The notes under the pieces: generated by a model | Told to the model about the DNA's origin: nothing | Database searches by the model: none | Seen by the model: the letters and a program-made list of their open reading frames with translations, nothing else | Part shown: piece by piece, positions 1 through 5,535 of the stretch | Numbering within the stretch: the first letter of the stretch is position 1 | Layout: each line of letters begins with the position of its first letter | Made by a program: the position numbers and the translations under genes | Assembly: GCA_043778205.1 (NCBI GenBank) | Contig: JAYWGO010000002.1 | Location: forward strand, 1-8,885 | DNA: 8,885 bases | Direction of reading: 5' to 3' | From: JAAFIP01 sp043778205 | Lineage (GTDB): Bacteria; Pseudomonadota; Gammaproteobacteria; Burkholderiales; Burkholderiaceae_C

Positions 1-3
1 CTC

Positions 4-22
4 CTGCCTAAAAATCAGGCAG
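4..22. repeat. Short inverted repeat at the left edge
   Basis: CTGCCT (4-9) and AGGCAG (17-22) form a perfect 6-bp stem with a 7-base A-rich loop. It lies 54 bases beyond the stop codon of the minus-strand SUKH gene, so it could be a weak transcription end for that gene, but no T-run follows the stem on the minus strand. No function can be assigned. Confidence 0.35.
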
Positions 23-37
23 AGCTAGTAAAACACC

Positions 38-91
38 TGGCTCAGTTTTGCATCGGCACAACCTTCATTAGTGGCTCAGTTTTCGGTCGGC
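38..91. repeat. Pair of 20-bp direct repeats, insertion-sequence-end-like
   Basis: TGGCTCAGTTTTGCATCGGC (38-57) and TGGCTCAGTTTTCGGTCGGC (72-91) match at 17 of 20 positions, including the first 12 without mismatch, and start 34 bp apart. Tandem copies of a motif of this look resemble the transposase-binding repeats I recall at the ends of IS21-family elements; that family link is from memory and unverified. The second copy contains the stop codon (76-78) and last codons of the minus-strand SUKH gene. No transposase gene is visible, so this would be a remnant or the edge of an element continuing to the left. Confidence 0.55.
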
Positions 92-639
92 GGCAACACC
101 CATGAATCAGCTGGGTCGAATTTAACGCCAAGTTGTGATGACAACTGTGATTTGAGCGATTCGATGTCAGAAACAAACTCCAAGACATATGCATCGCCAA
201 CGTCTAAGCGCAGCAGCGCGAGGTATTCAGAGAACGAAGACGCGATATCAGTTAGCTGATCACATTCGACATCGATGTAGGTTATGGATGGGTTTGTAGG
301 ATTCTTGCGGTAATCAAGACAGAGATGCCAGTGGCCGTCTCCATCAAATGGTACAAGCCCATTTAGCGGATAGCTGACGTATTCTTGGCATTCCTCCCAA
401 TCAAAGTTGGTTAACGACGGAAAGTTTGGACCGATCCCAGCGATGTTGTCATGAACCATATCGGGTAGCGACATACGAATGTACCCACCGTTTTGCTTTC
501 GAAGCAATTCAAGGAACTCAGTCGGCAAGGTGTAACCAATCTCCTTCTCGGCGGACGCGATGGCTTCGTCGGTCAACGGAGGTTGAAGATATGGAAAATA
601 TGTGGGAACACGCCAAATAGTGTCTGCTACGCTTTTCAT
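76..639 (-). CDS. SUKH/SMI1-KNR4 family protein (possible immunity protein)
   Basis: A 187-residue soluble protein with no signal peptide or membrane segment. Residues about 21-52 carry the N-terminal SUKH signature: a helix beginning LTDEAIASAEKEIGYTLP, then EFLELLRKQNGG. The middle part (LVPFDGDGHWHLCLDYRKN, residues 95-113, then ITYIDVE, 119-125) matches the beta-strand core seen in SMI1/KNR4 proteins. In bacteria this superfamily is common as immunity proteins against polymorphic or contact-dependent toxins; that role is inferred, because no toxin gene is in the window. The ATG (637-639) is supported by AGGAG nine bases upstream on the minus strand. The C-terminal residues WVLPPTEN and the stop fall in a direct repeat shared with 38-57, so the natural C-terminus may have been altered by an element end. 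GC content is lower than in the neighbouring core genes, suggesting transfer. Confidence 0.8.
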   Translation of the reverse strand: MKSVADTIWRVPTYFPYLQPPLTDEAIASAEKEIGYTLPTEFLELLRKQNGGYIRMSLPDMVHDNIAGIGPNFPSLTNFDWEECQEYVSYPLNGLVPFDGDGHWHLCLDYRKNPTNPSITYIDVECDQLTDIASSFSEYLALLRLDVGDAYVLEFVSDIESLKSQLSSQLGVKFDPADSWVLPPTEN

Positions 640-643
640 GAGT

Positions 644-731
644 GAGCGCTCCTGGCGACATAACGAATAGCGTTTATCTGTCGCGAGACCAAATTGAAAT
701 AAACCAAGAGCGCCTCCTGCGACAGATAAAC
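644..731. repeat. Cluster of inverted and direct repeats upstream of the SUKH gene
   Basis: GTTTATCTGTCGC (672-684) and GCGACAGATAAAC (719-731) form a perfect 13-bp inverted repeat around a 34-base centre. A third, diverged copy of the motif, GCGACATAAC, lies at 655-664. The outer copies also share flanks: GAGCGCTCCTGGCGACATAAC-like sequence (644-664) recurs with small gaps at 708-731, in direct orientation. On the minus strand each outer copy is followed by AGGAG, and the copy at 644-664 supplies the Shine-Dalgarno of the SUKH gene. Several arms in mixed orientation within 88 bp resemble binding sites of a site-specific recombinase or regulator. No recombinase gene is visible here, and I do not recognise the motif. 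Confidence 0.6.
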
Positions 732-1027
732 CATGTTGGACTGAGCCTCGCGAGGTGGCCGGCGGTAAGGTGGATGAAATCTCCAGCCCCCTACATGAGG
801 CAAATTATGGCGTATGTTTGAGCGTTTTGGTGAAAGCAAAGTGCGCTCTGTGCGATAGCAGCGTCTCCAGATACGCCGATGCGGTGCGAGAACCTTGTGA
901 AATACGAGCTGCTTGCGTGTACGCACGCACAACCCCTTTGCACCGTCGTCTGCGGCGCATTCCCAATCTTTTGCGGCCTCACTTCAGTCTTGCGGCGGCC
1001 CCTGGCATCCATTAGAGGGGTATATTT
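732..1027. other. Gene-free interval between the accessory gene and the core genes
   Basis: I see no convincing gene here. Frames stay open on both strands (for example 755-1015 plus and 791-1078 minus), but their translations show no family resemblance and no good ribosome binding site. Minor features only: a small inverted repeat TGCGT/ACGCA at 914-925 and three TGCGGC copies at about 950-1000. It may hold decayed remnants of older genes. Confidence 0.5.
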
Positions 1028-1083
1028 GCTACGTATTAAATAGCTGATTGTGCAATATTTCATTGGGCTAGAGGCCAATTTAT
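1028..1083 (+). repeat. Dispersed intergenic repeat, copy 1
   Basis: This AT-rich segment begins with the inverted pair GCTA/TAGC (1028-1044), continues through AATAGCTGATTGTGC and ends near GGGCTAGAGGCC. It resembles a short repeat I recall scattered between genes in Comamonadaceae (core AATAGCTGCT...GCGCTAGAGGCC). Independent support comes from the window: its reverse complement aligns without gaps to 2103-2158, inside rluB, with 39 of 56 identical positions. The family name and mobility mechanism are unknown to me; a small non-autonomous element is one possibility. Confidence 0.65.
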
Positions 1084-1160
1084 TAGGTAGAAATCTCCTA
1101 AAGCGATCATGCCAGCCCAGCAGTGAGGGCGGTTATGCCAAGCCGTCCCTAGCCCTGCGC

Positions 1161-1166
1161 TACAAT
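1161..1166 (+). promoter_or_regulatory. Possible -10 element upstream of scpB
   Basis: TACAAT in the context GCGCTACAATG is a good sigma-70 -10 match, about 177 bases before the scpB start. No clear -35 hexamer sits at 16-18 bp spacing (the bases there are about CCAAGC), so this is a weak prediction. If it is used, the scpB leader is about 165-170 bases long and contains the inverted repeats at 1218-1234 and 1287-1303. Confidence 0.3.
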
Positions 1167-1217
1167 GACCGCAATTGCCTGGATTTGGGAAGTCTTCGAA
1201 CCCCACCAGATGAACCC

Positions 1218-1234
1218 GGTGCGTGCTACGCACC
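1218..1234 (+). repeat. Hairpin in the scpB leader
   Basis: GGTGCGT (1218-1224) and ACGCACC (1228-1234) form a perfect 7-bp stem with a 3-base loop. A T-rich stretch, TCTTTTTG, begins only after seven further bases, so it is a poor intrinsic terminator; a leader RNA structure is equally possible. Confidence 0.35.
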
Positions 1235-1286
1235 AAATTGTCTTTTTGACACTCCTTCACCTCATTTTTTAGTTTCGCTTGCCCAA

Positions 1287-1303
1287 GCTGGATTTATTCC
1301 AGC
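1287..1303 (+). repeat. Hairpin upstream of scpB
   Basis: GCTGGA (1287-1292) and TCCAGC (1298-1303) form a perfect 6-bp stem with a 5-base AT loop, 39 bases before the scpB ATG. No T-run follows. Its role, if any, is unknown. Confidence 0.3.
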
Positions 1304-1342
1304 ACATGCGTAGCGTTAATTGACCACAGGGAATCTGACCAC

Positions 1343-1993
1343 ATGAACACGACGGATGCCAAACGCGTCCTTGAGACCGCCTTAATTTGCGCCAGCCAGC
1401 CGCTGCCTGTGCGCGACCTGCGTGTGCTGTTTAACGACGCGCTGGGTGCCGACACGATCAAAACCTTGCTGGACGACCTGCAGCTGGACTGGGCCCAAAA
1501 GGGGGTTGAGCTGGTGCCTGTGGCCACTGGCTGGCGCTTTCAAAGCCGCCCGCAGATGCGCGAATACCTGGACCGCCTGCACCCCGAAAAACCACCTAAA
1601 TACACCCGTGCCACGCTGGAAACGCTGGCCATCATCGCCTACCGCCAGCCCTGCACGCGCGGCGACATGGAAGACATTCGCGGTGTCACCATCAACAGCC
1701 TGATCATCAAACAGCTAGAAGACCGCGGCTGGGTGGAGGTGATTGGCCACAAAGACACCGTAGGCCGCCCCGCGCTGTTTGCCACCACCAAGCAGTTTTT
1801 AGACGACCTGGGGCTGGAGTCGCTGAACCAGCTGCCTGCGCTGGACAACCCTGCGGCCCAGCAAAGCGCTTTGGCCCAGCTGGGCATAACCGAAGACCAG
1901 AGTGACCCTGCTGCCGTGCCACAAGCGGATGCCATTAACCAAGACCTGCCCTTAATTGACCCAGACAGCAGCCAGAAAGAGCGCCATGACTGA
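1343..1993 (+). CDS. scpB: Segregation and condensation protein B
   Basis: A 216-residue protein, close to the usual ScpB length. ScpB is a cytoplasmic winged-helix protein that, with ScpA, binds SMC to form the condensin complex used in chromosome segregation. Two winged-helix domains are visible: residues about 3-80 (RVLETALICASQPLPVRDL) and about 85-165. The second carries the ScpB hallmark TLETLAIIAYRQP (91-103), followed by TRGDMEDIRGV and GRPALFATTKQFLDDLGLESLNQLP (141-165). The tail from about residue 166 is acidic, rich in Ala and Gln, and probably disordered. The ATG has AGGGA about nine bases upstream. The stop overlaps the rluB start (ATGACTGA), which implies translational coupling. 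No scpA lies in the window. Confidence 0.95.
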   Translation: MNTTDAKRVLETALICASQPLPVRDLRVLFNDALGADTIKTLLDDLQLDWAQKGVELVPVATGWRFQSRPQMREYLDRLHPEKPPKYTRATLETLAIIAYRQPCTRGDMEDIRGVTINSLIIKQLEDRGWVEVIGHKDTVGRPALFATTKQFLDDLGLESLNQLPALDNPAAQQSALAQLGITEDQSDPAAVPQADAINQDLPLIDPDSSQKERHD

Positions 1994-3752
1994 ACCCACT
2001 GACCTGCCAGCGACCAGCGCACCCCAAACCCCTAGCGACCCTGCAGCCCACCCTGCAGCCCATCCTGCAGATGGCGCAGCACTGAAAATAGACGATTTCA
2101 AGCAAAATCAGCCTATCGCCCAAGCAAATGCTGAACATTCAGCTATTGATACTGTAGCATTTGGCGCGCAAACAGCAGCTTCAATACCCGCTCCAGCCAA
2201 TGAGCGTGCAGGCAAGCCGGCCGCTAACGTGTACCAGTTTTTAGACGTGATCTCGGGCCAGCTAGATGCTGACGACGAGAACGCGGAAGTTGCCTTGCCC
2301 AAGCGCGTGCTGCTGCCCCAGCCCGAGAGCCCCAAGCTGCACAAAGTGCTGGCCCAGTCCGGCCTAGGCTCGCGGTTAGAAATGGAGCAGCTGATTTTGG
2401 AGGGCCGCATTTCGGTCAACAACGAGCCCGCCCACATTGGCCAGCGCGTGCAGTGGGGCGACCAAGTAAAAGTCAATGGCAAGCCGCTGCGCATCCGCAT
2501 CGACCCGCCGCCCGCCCGCGTGATTGCCTACCACAAGCCCACCGGCGAGGTGGTCACGCATGACGACCCGCAAAACCGCCCCACCGTGTTTCGCCGCCTG
2601 CCCAAGCTGTACCAAGGCAAGTGGCAGTCGGTAGGCCGGCTAGATTTGAATACTGAGGGCCTGCTGCTGTTTACCAGTTCGGGCGAGCTGGCCAACCGCC
2701 TGATGCACCCACGCTTTGGCCTGGAGCGTGAATACGCCGTGCGCGTGCTAGGCAAATTGTCTAACGAAGAAAAGCAAAAGTTGCTGGACGGCGTGCAGCT
2801 GGAAGACGGCATGGCGCAGTTTGGCAGCATTGAAGACGGCGGCGGTGAAGGCTCAAACGCTTGGTACCGCGTGACCATTAGCGAGGGCCGCAACCGCGAA
2901 GTGCGCCGCATGATCGAGTCGGTAGGCCACGCAGTCAGCCGTTTGATTCGCATTCGTTACGGCGCGATGATGCTACCGCGCGGCCTTAAACGCGGCGCGC
3001 ACATGGAACTGGACGAGCAAGACATCAATGCCCTGGTGCAGGCTGCAGGCGGTGGCCGCGATGACCGCCGAGGCCCACGGGGTGATCGCCCTGGGCGTGA
3101 TAGCCGCCCCCAGCCCGATGCACTGCCCGGTGCAGAACAAACCGGTGTGCAAACTGCCCGCGATGCCGCCCCAGACCAGCGCCGCGCTCCAAGCGACAAC
3201 CGCGAAGGCCGTGGCCCACGCCGTGGCCCTGGTGCCCTGCGCAACAACCGCCGCAATGACCGCGCGAACGATCGCGCCTCATCTGATGGGCGCGCGCCGG
3301 CGGCCTATCCCGCGCCGCACAGCCAGAGCCCACGTGGCCCCAACCCTGCACAGGCCGCGCAGCACCACGACGACCCCAACGAGGATTTTGACGACAACCA
3401 AAGCCAAGCCGGTGTCAGCCACGAAAGCGGCTTTGCCCGCCCTAACAACCGAGGCCCCCGCTCTTTTGGCCCCGGCGGCCCAGGCCGAGGCCGCAGTGGC
3501 CCCCAGGGTGGCAGCCCAGGGGGCCAGCGCGGCGCAGGCAATGGCAGGTCAGGCGGTAACCCACGCGGCGGCAGTAATGTAGGTGGCCAGAGTGGCCAGC
3601 CCGACCCGATGAAAACCTCTATGGGCTACATTGGTGCCGACAGCCTACAGCGCCAGCGCCAAGCCGGCCCGGGCAGCAGCGGTGGCCGCAGCGGCGGTAC
3701 CCGAGGCGGACGAGGTGCCAGCAGAGGCACAGGCGGCAGCCGCAGAGGCTAG
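1986..3752 (+). CDS. rluB: 23S rRNA pseudouridine synthase RluB, with long extensions
   Basis: A 588-residue RsuA/RluB-family enzyme, expected to isomerise U2605 (E. coli numbering) of 23S rRNA to pseudouridine. An S4 RNA-binding domain spans about 117-165 (KLHKVLAQSGLGSR onward). The catalytic domain has the motif VGRLDLNTEGLL with catalytic Asp220, then NRLMHPRFGLEREYAV and the EGRNREVRRM signature. E. coli RluB is about 290 residues; this one has about 116 extra at the N-terminus and about 230 at the C-terminus (from about 358), the latter rich in Gly, Arg, Pro, Asn and Gln with RGG-like motifs, probably disordered and RNA-binding. I chose ATG 1986, overlapping the scpB stop by 8 bases and preceded by GAAAGAG, over an in-frame TTG at 1956 that lies inside scpB. 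Residues 40-58 are encoded by a dispersed repeat copy. Enzyme call firm; exact target site inferred. Confidence 0.92.
   Translation: MTEPTDLPATSAPQTPSDPAAHPAAHPADGAALKIDDFKQNQPIAQANAEHSAIDTVAFGAQTAASIPAPANERAGKPAANVYQFLDVISGQLDADDENAEVALPKRVLLPQPESPKLHKVLAQSGLGSRLEMEQLILEGRISVNNEPAHIGQRVQWGDQVKVNGKPLRIRIDPPPARVIAYHKPTGEVVTHDDPQNRPTVFRRLPKLYQGKWQSVGRLDLNTEGLLLFTSSGELANRLMHPRFGLEREYAVRVLGKLSNEEKQKLLDGVQLEDGMAQFGSIEDGGGEGSNAWYRVTISEGRNREVRRMIESVGHAVSRLIRIRYGAMMLPRGLKRGAHMELDEQDINALVQAAGGGRDDRRGPRGDRPGRDSRPQPDALPGAEQTGVQTARDAAPDQRRAPSDNREGRGPRRGPGALRNNRRNDRANDRASSDGRAPAAYPAPHSQSPRGPNPAQAAQHHDDPNEDFDDNQSQAGVSHESGFARPNNRGPRSFGPGGPGRGRSGPQGGSPGGQRGAGNGRSGGNPRGGSNVGGQSGQPDPMKTSMGYIGADSLQRQRQAGPGSSGGRSGGTRGGRGASRGTGGSRRG
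2040..2070 (+). repeat. 12-bp tandem repeat in rluB
   Basis: About 2.6 copies of the unit CCTGCAGCCCAC/T are in tandem. They encode the peptide PAAHPAAHPA in the N-terminal extension of RluB. The 12-bp unit keeps the reading frame, so copy-number change would alter only the length of the disordered segment. Confidence 0.8.
2103..2158 (-). repeat. Dispersed repeat, copy 2, in frame inside rluB
   Basis: The plus strand here aligns without gaps to the reverse complement of 1028-1083 at 39 of 56 positions, including the block TCAGCTATT and the terminal GCTA/TAGC pair (2142-2158). The first 55 bases fall on rluB codon boundaries and encode residues 40-58 (QNQPIAQANAEHSAIDTVA). The segment is more AT-rich than the flanking coding sequence and lies in a part of the protein that is not part of the enzyme fold. 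Confidence 0.65.
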
Positions 3753-3820
3753 TTGCACAGAGCCGTTCAAGACCTTGTTTGCACAGCAGGCTGCATTACC
3801 TGGCTGTCATGCATTAGGGT

Positions 3821-3826
3821 TAGAAT
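3821..3826 (+). promoter_or_regulatory. Possible promoter -10 element for ndk
   Basis: TAGAAT in the 130-bp gap between rluB and ndk matches a sigma-70 -10 box. The best -35 candidate is weak (TTACCT at 3796-3801, spacing 19). A short inverted pair GTTAG (3819-3823) and CTAAC (3833-3837) straddles it. The size of the gap, the largest between core genes from scpB onward, supports a separate ndk promoter. Confidence 0.4.
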
Positions 3827-3882
3827 AGAGGGCTAACTTGTAACCAAGTCAACACCTACTTTTCATTGGGAAAACATCCACC

Positions 3883-4308
3883 ATGGCCATCGAACGCACA
3901 CTCTCTATCATCAAGCCTGACGCAGTCGCTAAAAACGTGGTCGGCCAAATTACCGCCCGCTTTGAAGCTGCTGGCCTGAAGGTGATTGCCGCCAAAATGA
4001 CCCACCTGTCACAAGGCGAGGCAGAGGCTTTCTACGCTGTGCACGCTGCACGCCCGTTCTTTAAAGATCTGGTCAGCTTCATGGTCTCTGGCCCGGTCAT
4101 GATCCAAGCCCTGCAAGGCGAAGGCGCAATCCTTAAAAACCGCGACCTGATGGGCGCGACCGACCCAAAGAAGGCCGCTGCAGGCACCATCCGCGCTGAC
4201 TTTGCTGACAGCATCGACGCCAACGCCGTGCACGGCTCTGACGCTGCTGAAACTGCAGCCCAAGAAATCGCTTTCTTCTTCCCTGGCATGCAGGTGTACG
4301 CACGCTAA
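3883..4308 (+). CDS. ndk: Nucleoside diphosphate kinase
   Basis: A 141-residue protein, the standard Ndk length. It transfers the gamma phosphate of ATP to nucleoside diphosphates through a phosphohistidine intermediate, balancing NTP and dNTP pools in the cytoplasm. The N-terminal ERTLSIIKPDAV carries Lys11 of the nucleotide site, and NAVHGSD (114-120) contains the phosphorylated His117. FYAVHAARPFF and VSGPVMIQALQGEGAI are further conserved family segments. The start MAIERTLSIIKPDA is typical; the ribosome site is a modest GGGAA about 12 bases upstream. It follows rluB by 130 bp, with a possible promoter of its own, and precedes rlmN by 97 bp, as in many betaproteobacteria. Nothing is missing or unusual in the sequence. 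Confidence 0.98.
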   Translation: MAIERTLSIIKPDAVAKNVVGQITARFEAAGLKVIAAKMTHLSQGEAEAFYAVHAARPFFKDLVSFMVSGPVMIQALQGEGAILKNRDLMGATDPKKAAAGTIRADFADSIDANAVHGSDAAETAAQEIAFFFPGMQVYAR

Positions 4309-4321
4309 GTGCTGCGGCACT
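4308..4321 (+). repeat. Small hairpin at the ndk stop codon
   Basis: AGTGC (4308-4312) and GCACT (4317-4321) form a 5-bp stem with a 4-base loop, starting at the last base of the ndk stop codon. There is no immediate T-run, so it is at best a weak or Rho-assisted end of transcription. Confidence 0.25.
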
Positions 4322-4339
4322 GCGCGTTAATCTTTGCGT

Positions 4340-4357
4340 CTTTAAACCCTTTTAAAG
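4340..4357 (+). repeat. AT-rich inverted repeat between ndk and rlmN
   Basis: CTTTAAA (4340-4346) and TTTAAAG (4351-4357) are a perfect 7-bp inverted repeat around CCCT. The stem is too AT-rich and lacks a following T-run for a normal intrinsic terminator. The symmetry could also be a protein-binding site; nothing in the sequence decides. Confidence 0.35.
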
Positions 4358-4368
4358 CAAACCCACCC

Positions 4369-4405
4369 AAAGGACACGTCGGCGTTAAGCCGACTGCACC
4401 CACCT
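4369..4405 (+). promoter_or_regulatory. rlmN leader: Shine-Dalgarno separated from start by a hairpin
   Basis: AAGGA (4369-4373) is the best Shine-Dalgarno near rlmN, but it lies 32 bases before the ATG at 4406. Between them GTCGGC (4378-4383) and GCCGAC (4389-4394) form a perfect 6-bp GC-rich stem with loop GTTAA. Folding removes 17 bases and shortens the effective spacing to about 15. No in-frame ATG, GTG or TTG lies between AAGGA and 4406, and residues MTANLLDFDL fit the family, so the start looks right. Confidence 0.45.
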
Positions 4406-5524
4406 ATGACGGCCAACCTGCTTGATTTTGATCTGGAAGGTTTGGCCGTTTTTTGTGAGGGCCTGGGCGAAAAACGCTTTCGCGCCACCCAGCTGTACCG
4501 CTGGATCCACCAAAAAGGTGCCAGCAGCTTTGGCGAGATGACCGATCTGGCCAAGTCGCTGCGCGAAAAGCTGGCCACCACCGCCCATATCGCACCGCTT
4601 AAAGTGCTCACCGAGCAAAAATCGGCGGACGGTACCATCAAATGGCTGTTTGACGTAGGCCATGGTGACGCAGTAGAGGCGGTGTACATCCCCGAGACCG
4701 ACCGCGCCACCTTGTGCATCTCGTCCCAAGCGGGCTGTGCTGTAGGCTGCAGGTTTTGCTCCACGGGCCACCAGGGCTTTAGCCGCAACCTCAGCAGTGG
4801 CGAAATTGTGGCCCAGCTGTGGTTTGCTGAACACACCATGCGCAAACTCTTGGGCACCCAAGAGCGCGTGATTTCCAATGTGGTCATGATGGGCATGGGC
4901 GAGCCGCTGCAAAACATGGGCGCACTGGTACCGGCACTTAAAACCATGCTCAGCGACCACGCCTACGGCCTGTCGCGCCGCCGGGTCACAGTGTCCACCT
5001 CAGGCGTGGTGCCCATGATCGACAAGCTGGCGCAAGAATGCCCTGTGGCATTGGCGGTGTCTTTGCACGCTCCCAACGACACACTGCGCAACGACCTGGT
5101 GCCCCTTAACAAAAAATACCCCCTAAAAGAGCTGTTAGATGCCTGTACAAGGTATCTCCAGTTTGCGCCGCGCGACTTCATTACGCTTGAATACTGCATG
5201 CTTGACGGTGTCAACGACACGCCCCAGCACGCCCACGAGCTGGTGGCACTGCTACGGCAAGCGCAGTTGCCGGTTAAGTTCAATTTAATCCCGTTTAACC
5301 CGTTTCCTGCGTCGGGGCTTTTGCGCTCTAGTGCAAAAGCAGTAGCAGAATTTGCCCAAATTTTGCAGAACAGTGCTATGGTAACCACTGTGCGTAAAAC
5401 CCGTGGTGACGATATTGATGCAGCGTGCGGCCAACTGGCCGGCGATGTGCAAGACCGTACCCAAGCGGCCCAGCGCATGGCGCAGCGCCGGGTGGTGATG
5501 ATGCGCCAAGAACCCCTAAACTAG
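4406..5524 (+). CDS. rlmN: Dual-specificity 23S rRNA/tRNA adenine C2-methyltransferase
   Basis: A 372-residue radical SAM enzyme that methylates carbon 2 of A2503 in 23S rRNA and of A37 in a subset of tRNAs, supporting translation accuracy. The iron-sulfur cluster motif CAVGCRFC provides Cys111, Cys115 and Cys118. The two catalytic cysteines of the ping-pong mechanism are present: Cys104 (ATLCISSQAG), seven residues before the cluster as in E. coli RlmN, and Cys341 in GDDIDAACGQL. Other RlmN blocks are GEPLQN (165-170), RRVTVSTSGVVP, AVSLHAPND and KFNLIPFNPF. These, with Cys341, separate it from the antibiotic-resistance homologue Cfr only by overall resemblance to RlmN and by context. Its stop codon TAG overlaps the AGGA ribosome site of pilW, 11 bp upstream of that start. 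Confidence 0.97.
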   Translation: MTANLLDFDLEGLAVFCEGLGEKRFRATQLYRWIHQKGASSFGEMTDLAKSLREKLATTAHIAPLKVLTEQKSADGTIKWLFDVGHGDAVEAVYIPETDRATLCISSQAGCAVGCRFCSTGHQGFSRNLSSGEIVAQLWFAEHTMRKLLGTQERVISNVVMMGMGEPLQNMGALVPALKTMLSDHAYGLSRRRVTVSTSGVVPMIDKLAQECPVALAVSLHAPNDTLRNDLVPLNKKYPLKELLDACTRYLQFAPRDFITLEYCMLDGVNDTPQHAHELVALLRQAQLPVKFNLIPFNPFPASGLLRSSAKAVAEFAQILQNSAMVTTVRKTRGDDIDAACGQLAGDVQDRTQAAQRMAQRRVVMMRQEPLN

Positions 5525-5535
5525 GATAACAGCCA

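Noticed and set aside
917..928. 12-base identity GTGTACGCACGC with the 3' end of ndk (4294-4305)
   Set aside because: Flanks do not match; a GC-rich 12-mer shared by chance is more likely than an attachment site or gene fragment.
636..932. Minus-strand open frame of 98 codons upstream of the SUKH gene
   Set aside because: Its end is made of the repeat cluster at 644-731, it has no recognisable domain, and it would overlap the SUKH start region.
755..1078. Open frames on both strands (755-1015 plus, 791-1078 minus)
   Set aside because: They overlap each other, resemble no family I know and lack ribosome binding sites; more likely chance frames in GC-rich sequence.
1195..1204. TTCGAACCCC, which looks like a tRNA T-loop and 3' side
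   Set aside because: The flanking bases do not form a T-stem, and there is no matching acceptor or anticodon arm upstream.
1956..1985. TTG start giving rluB 10 more residues
   Set aside because: It lies within scpB without a good ribosome site; ATG 1986 gives the coupled overlap and fits better.
3028..3582. 184-codon plus-strand frame overlapping the rluB tail
   Set aside because: An alternative reading of the low-complexity Gly/Arg-rich coding sequence; no independent ribosome site or domain.
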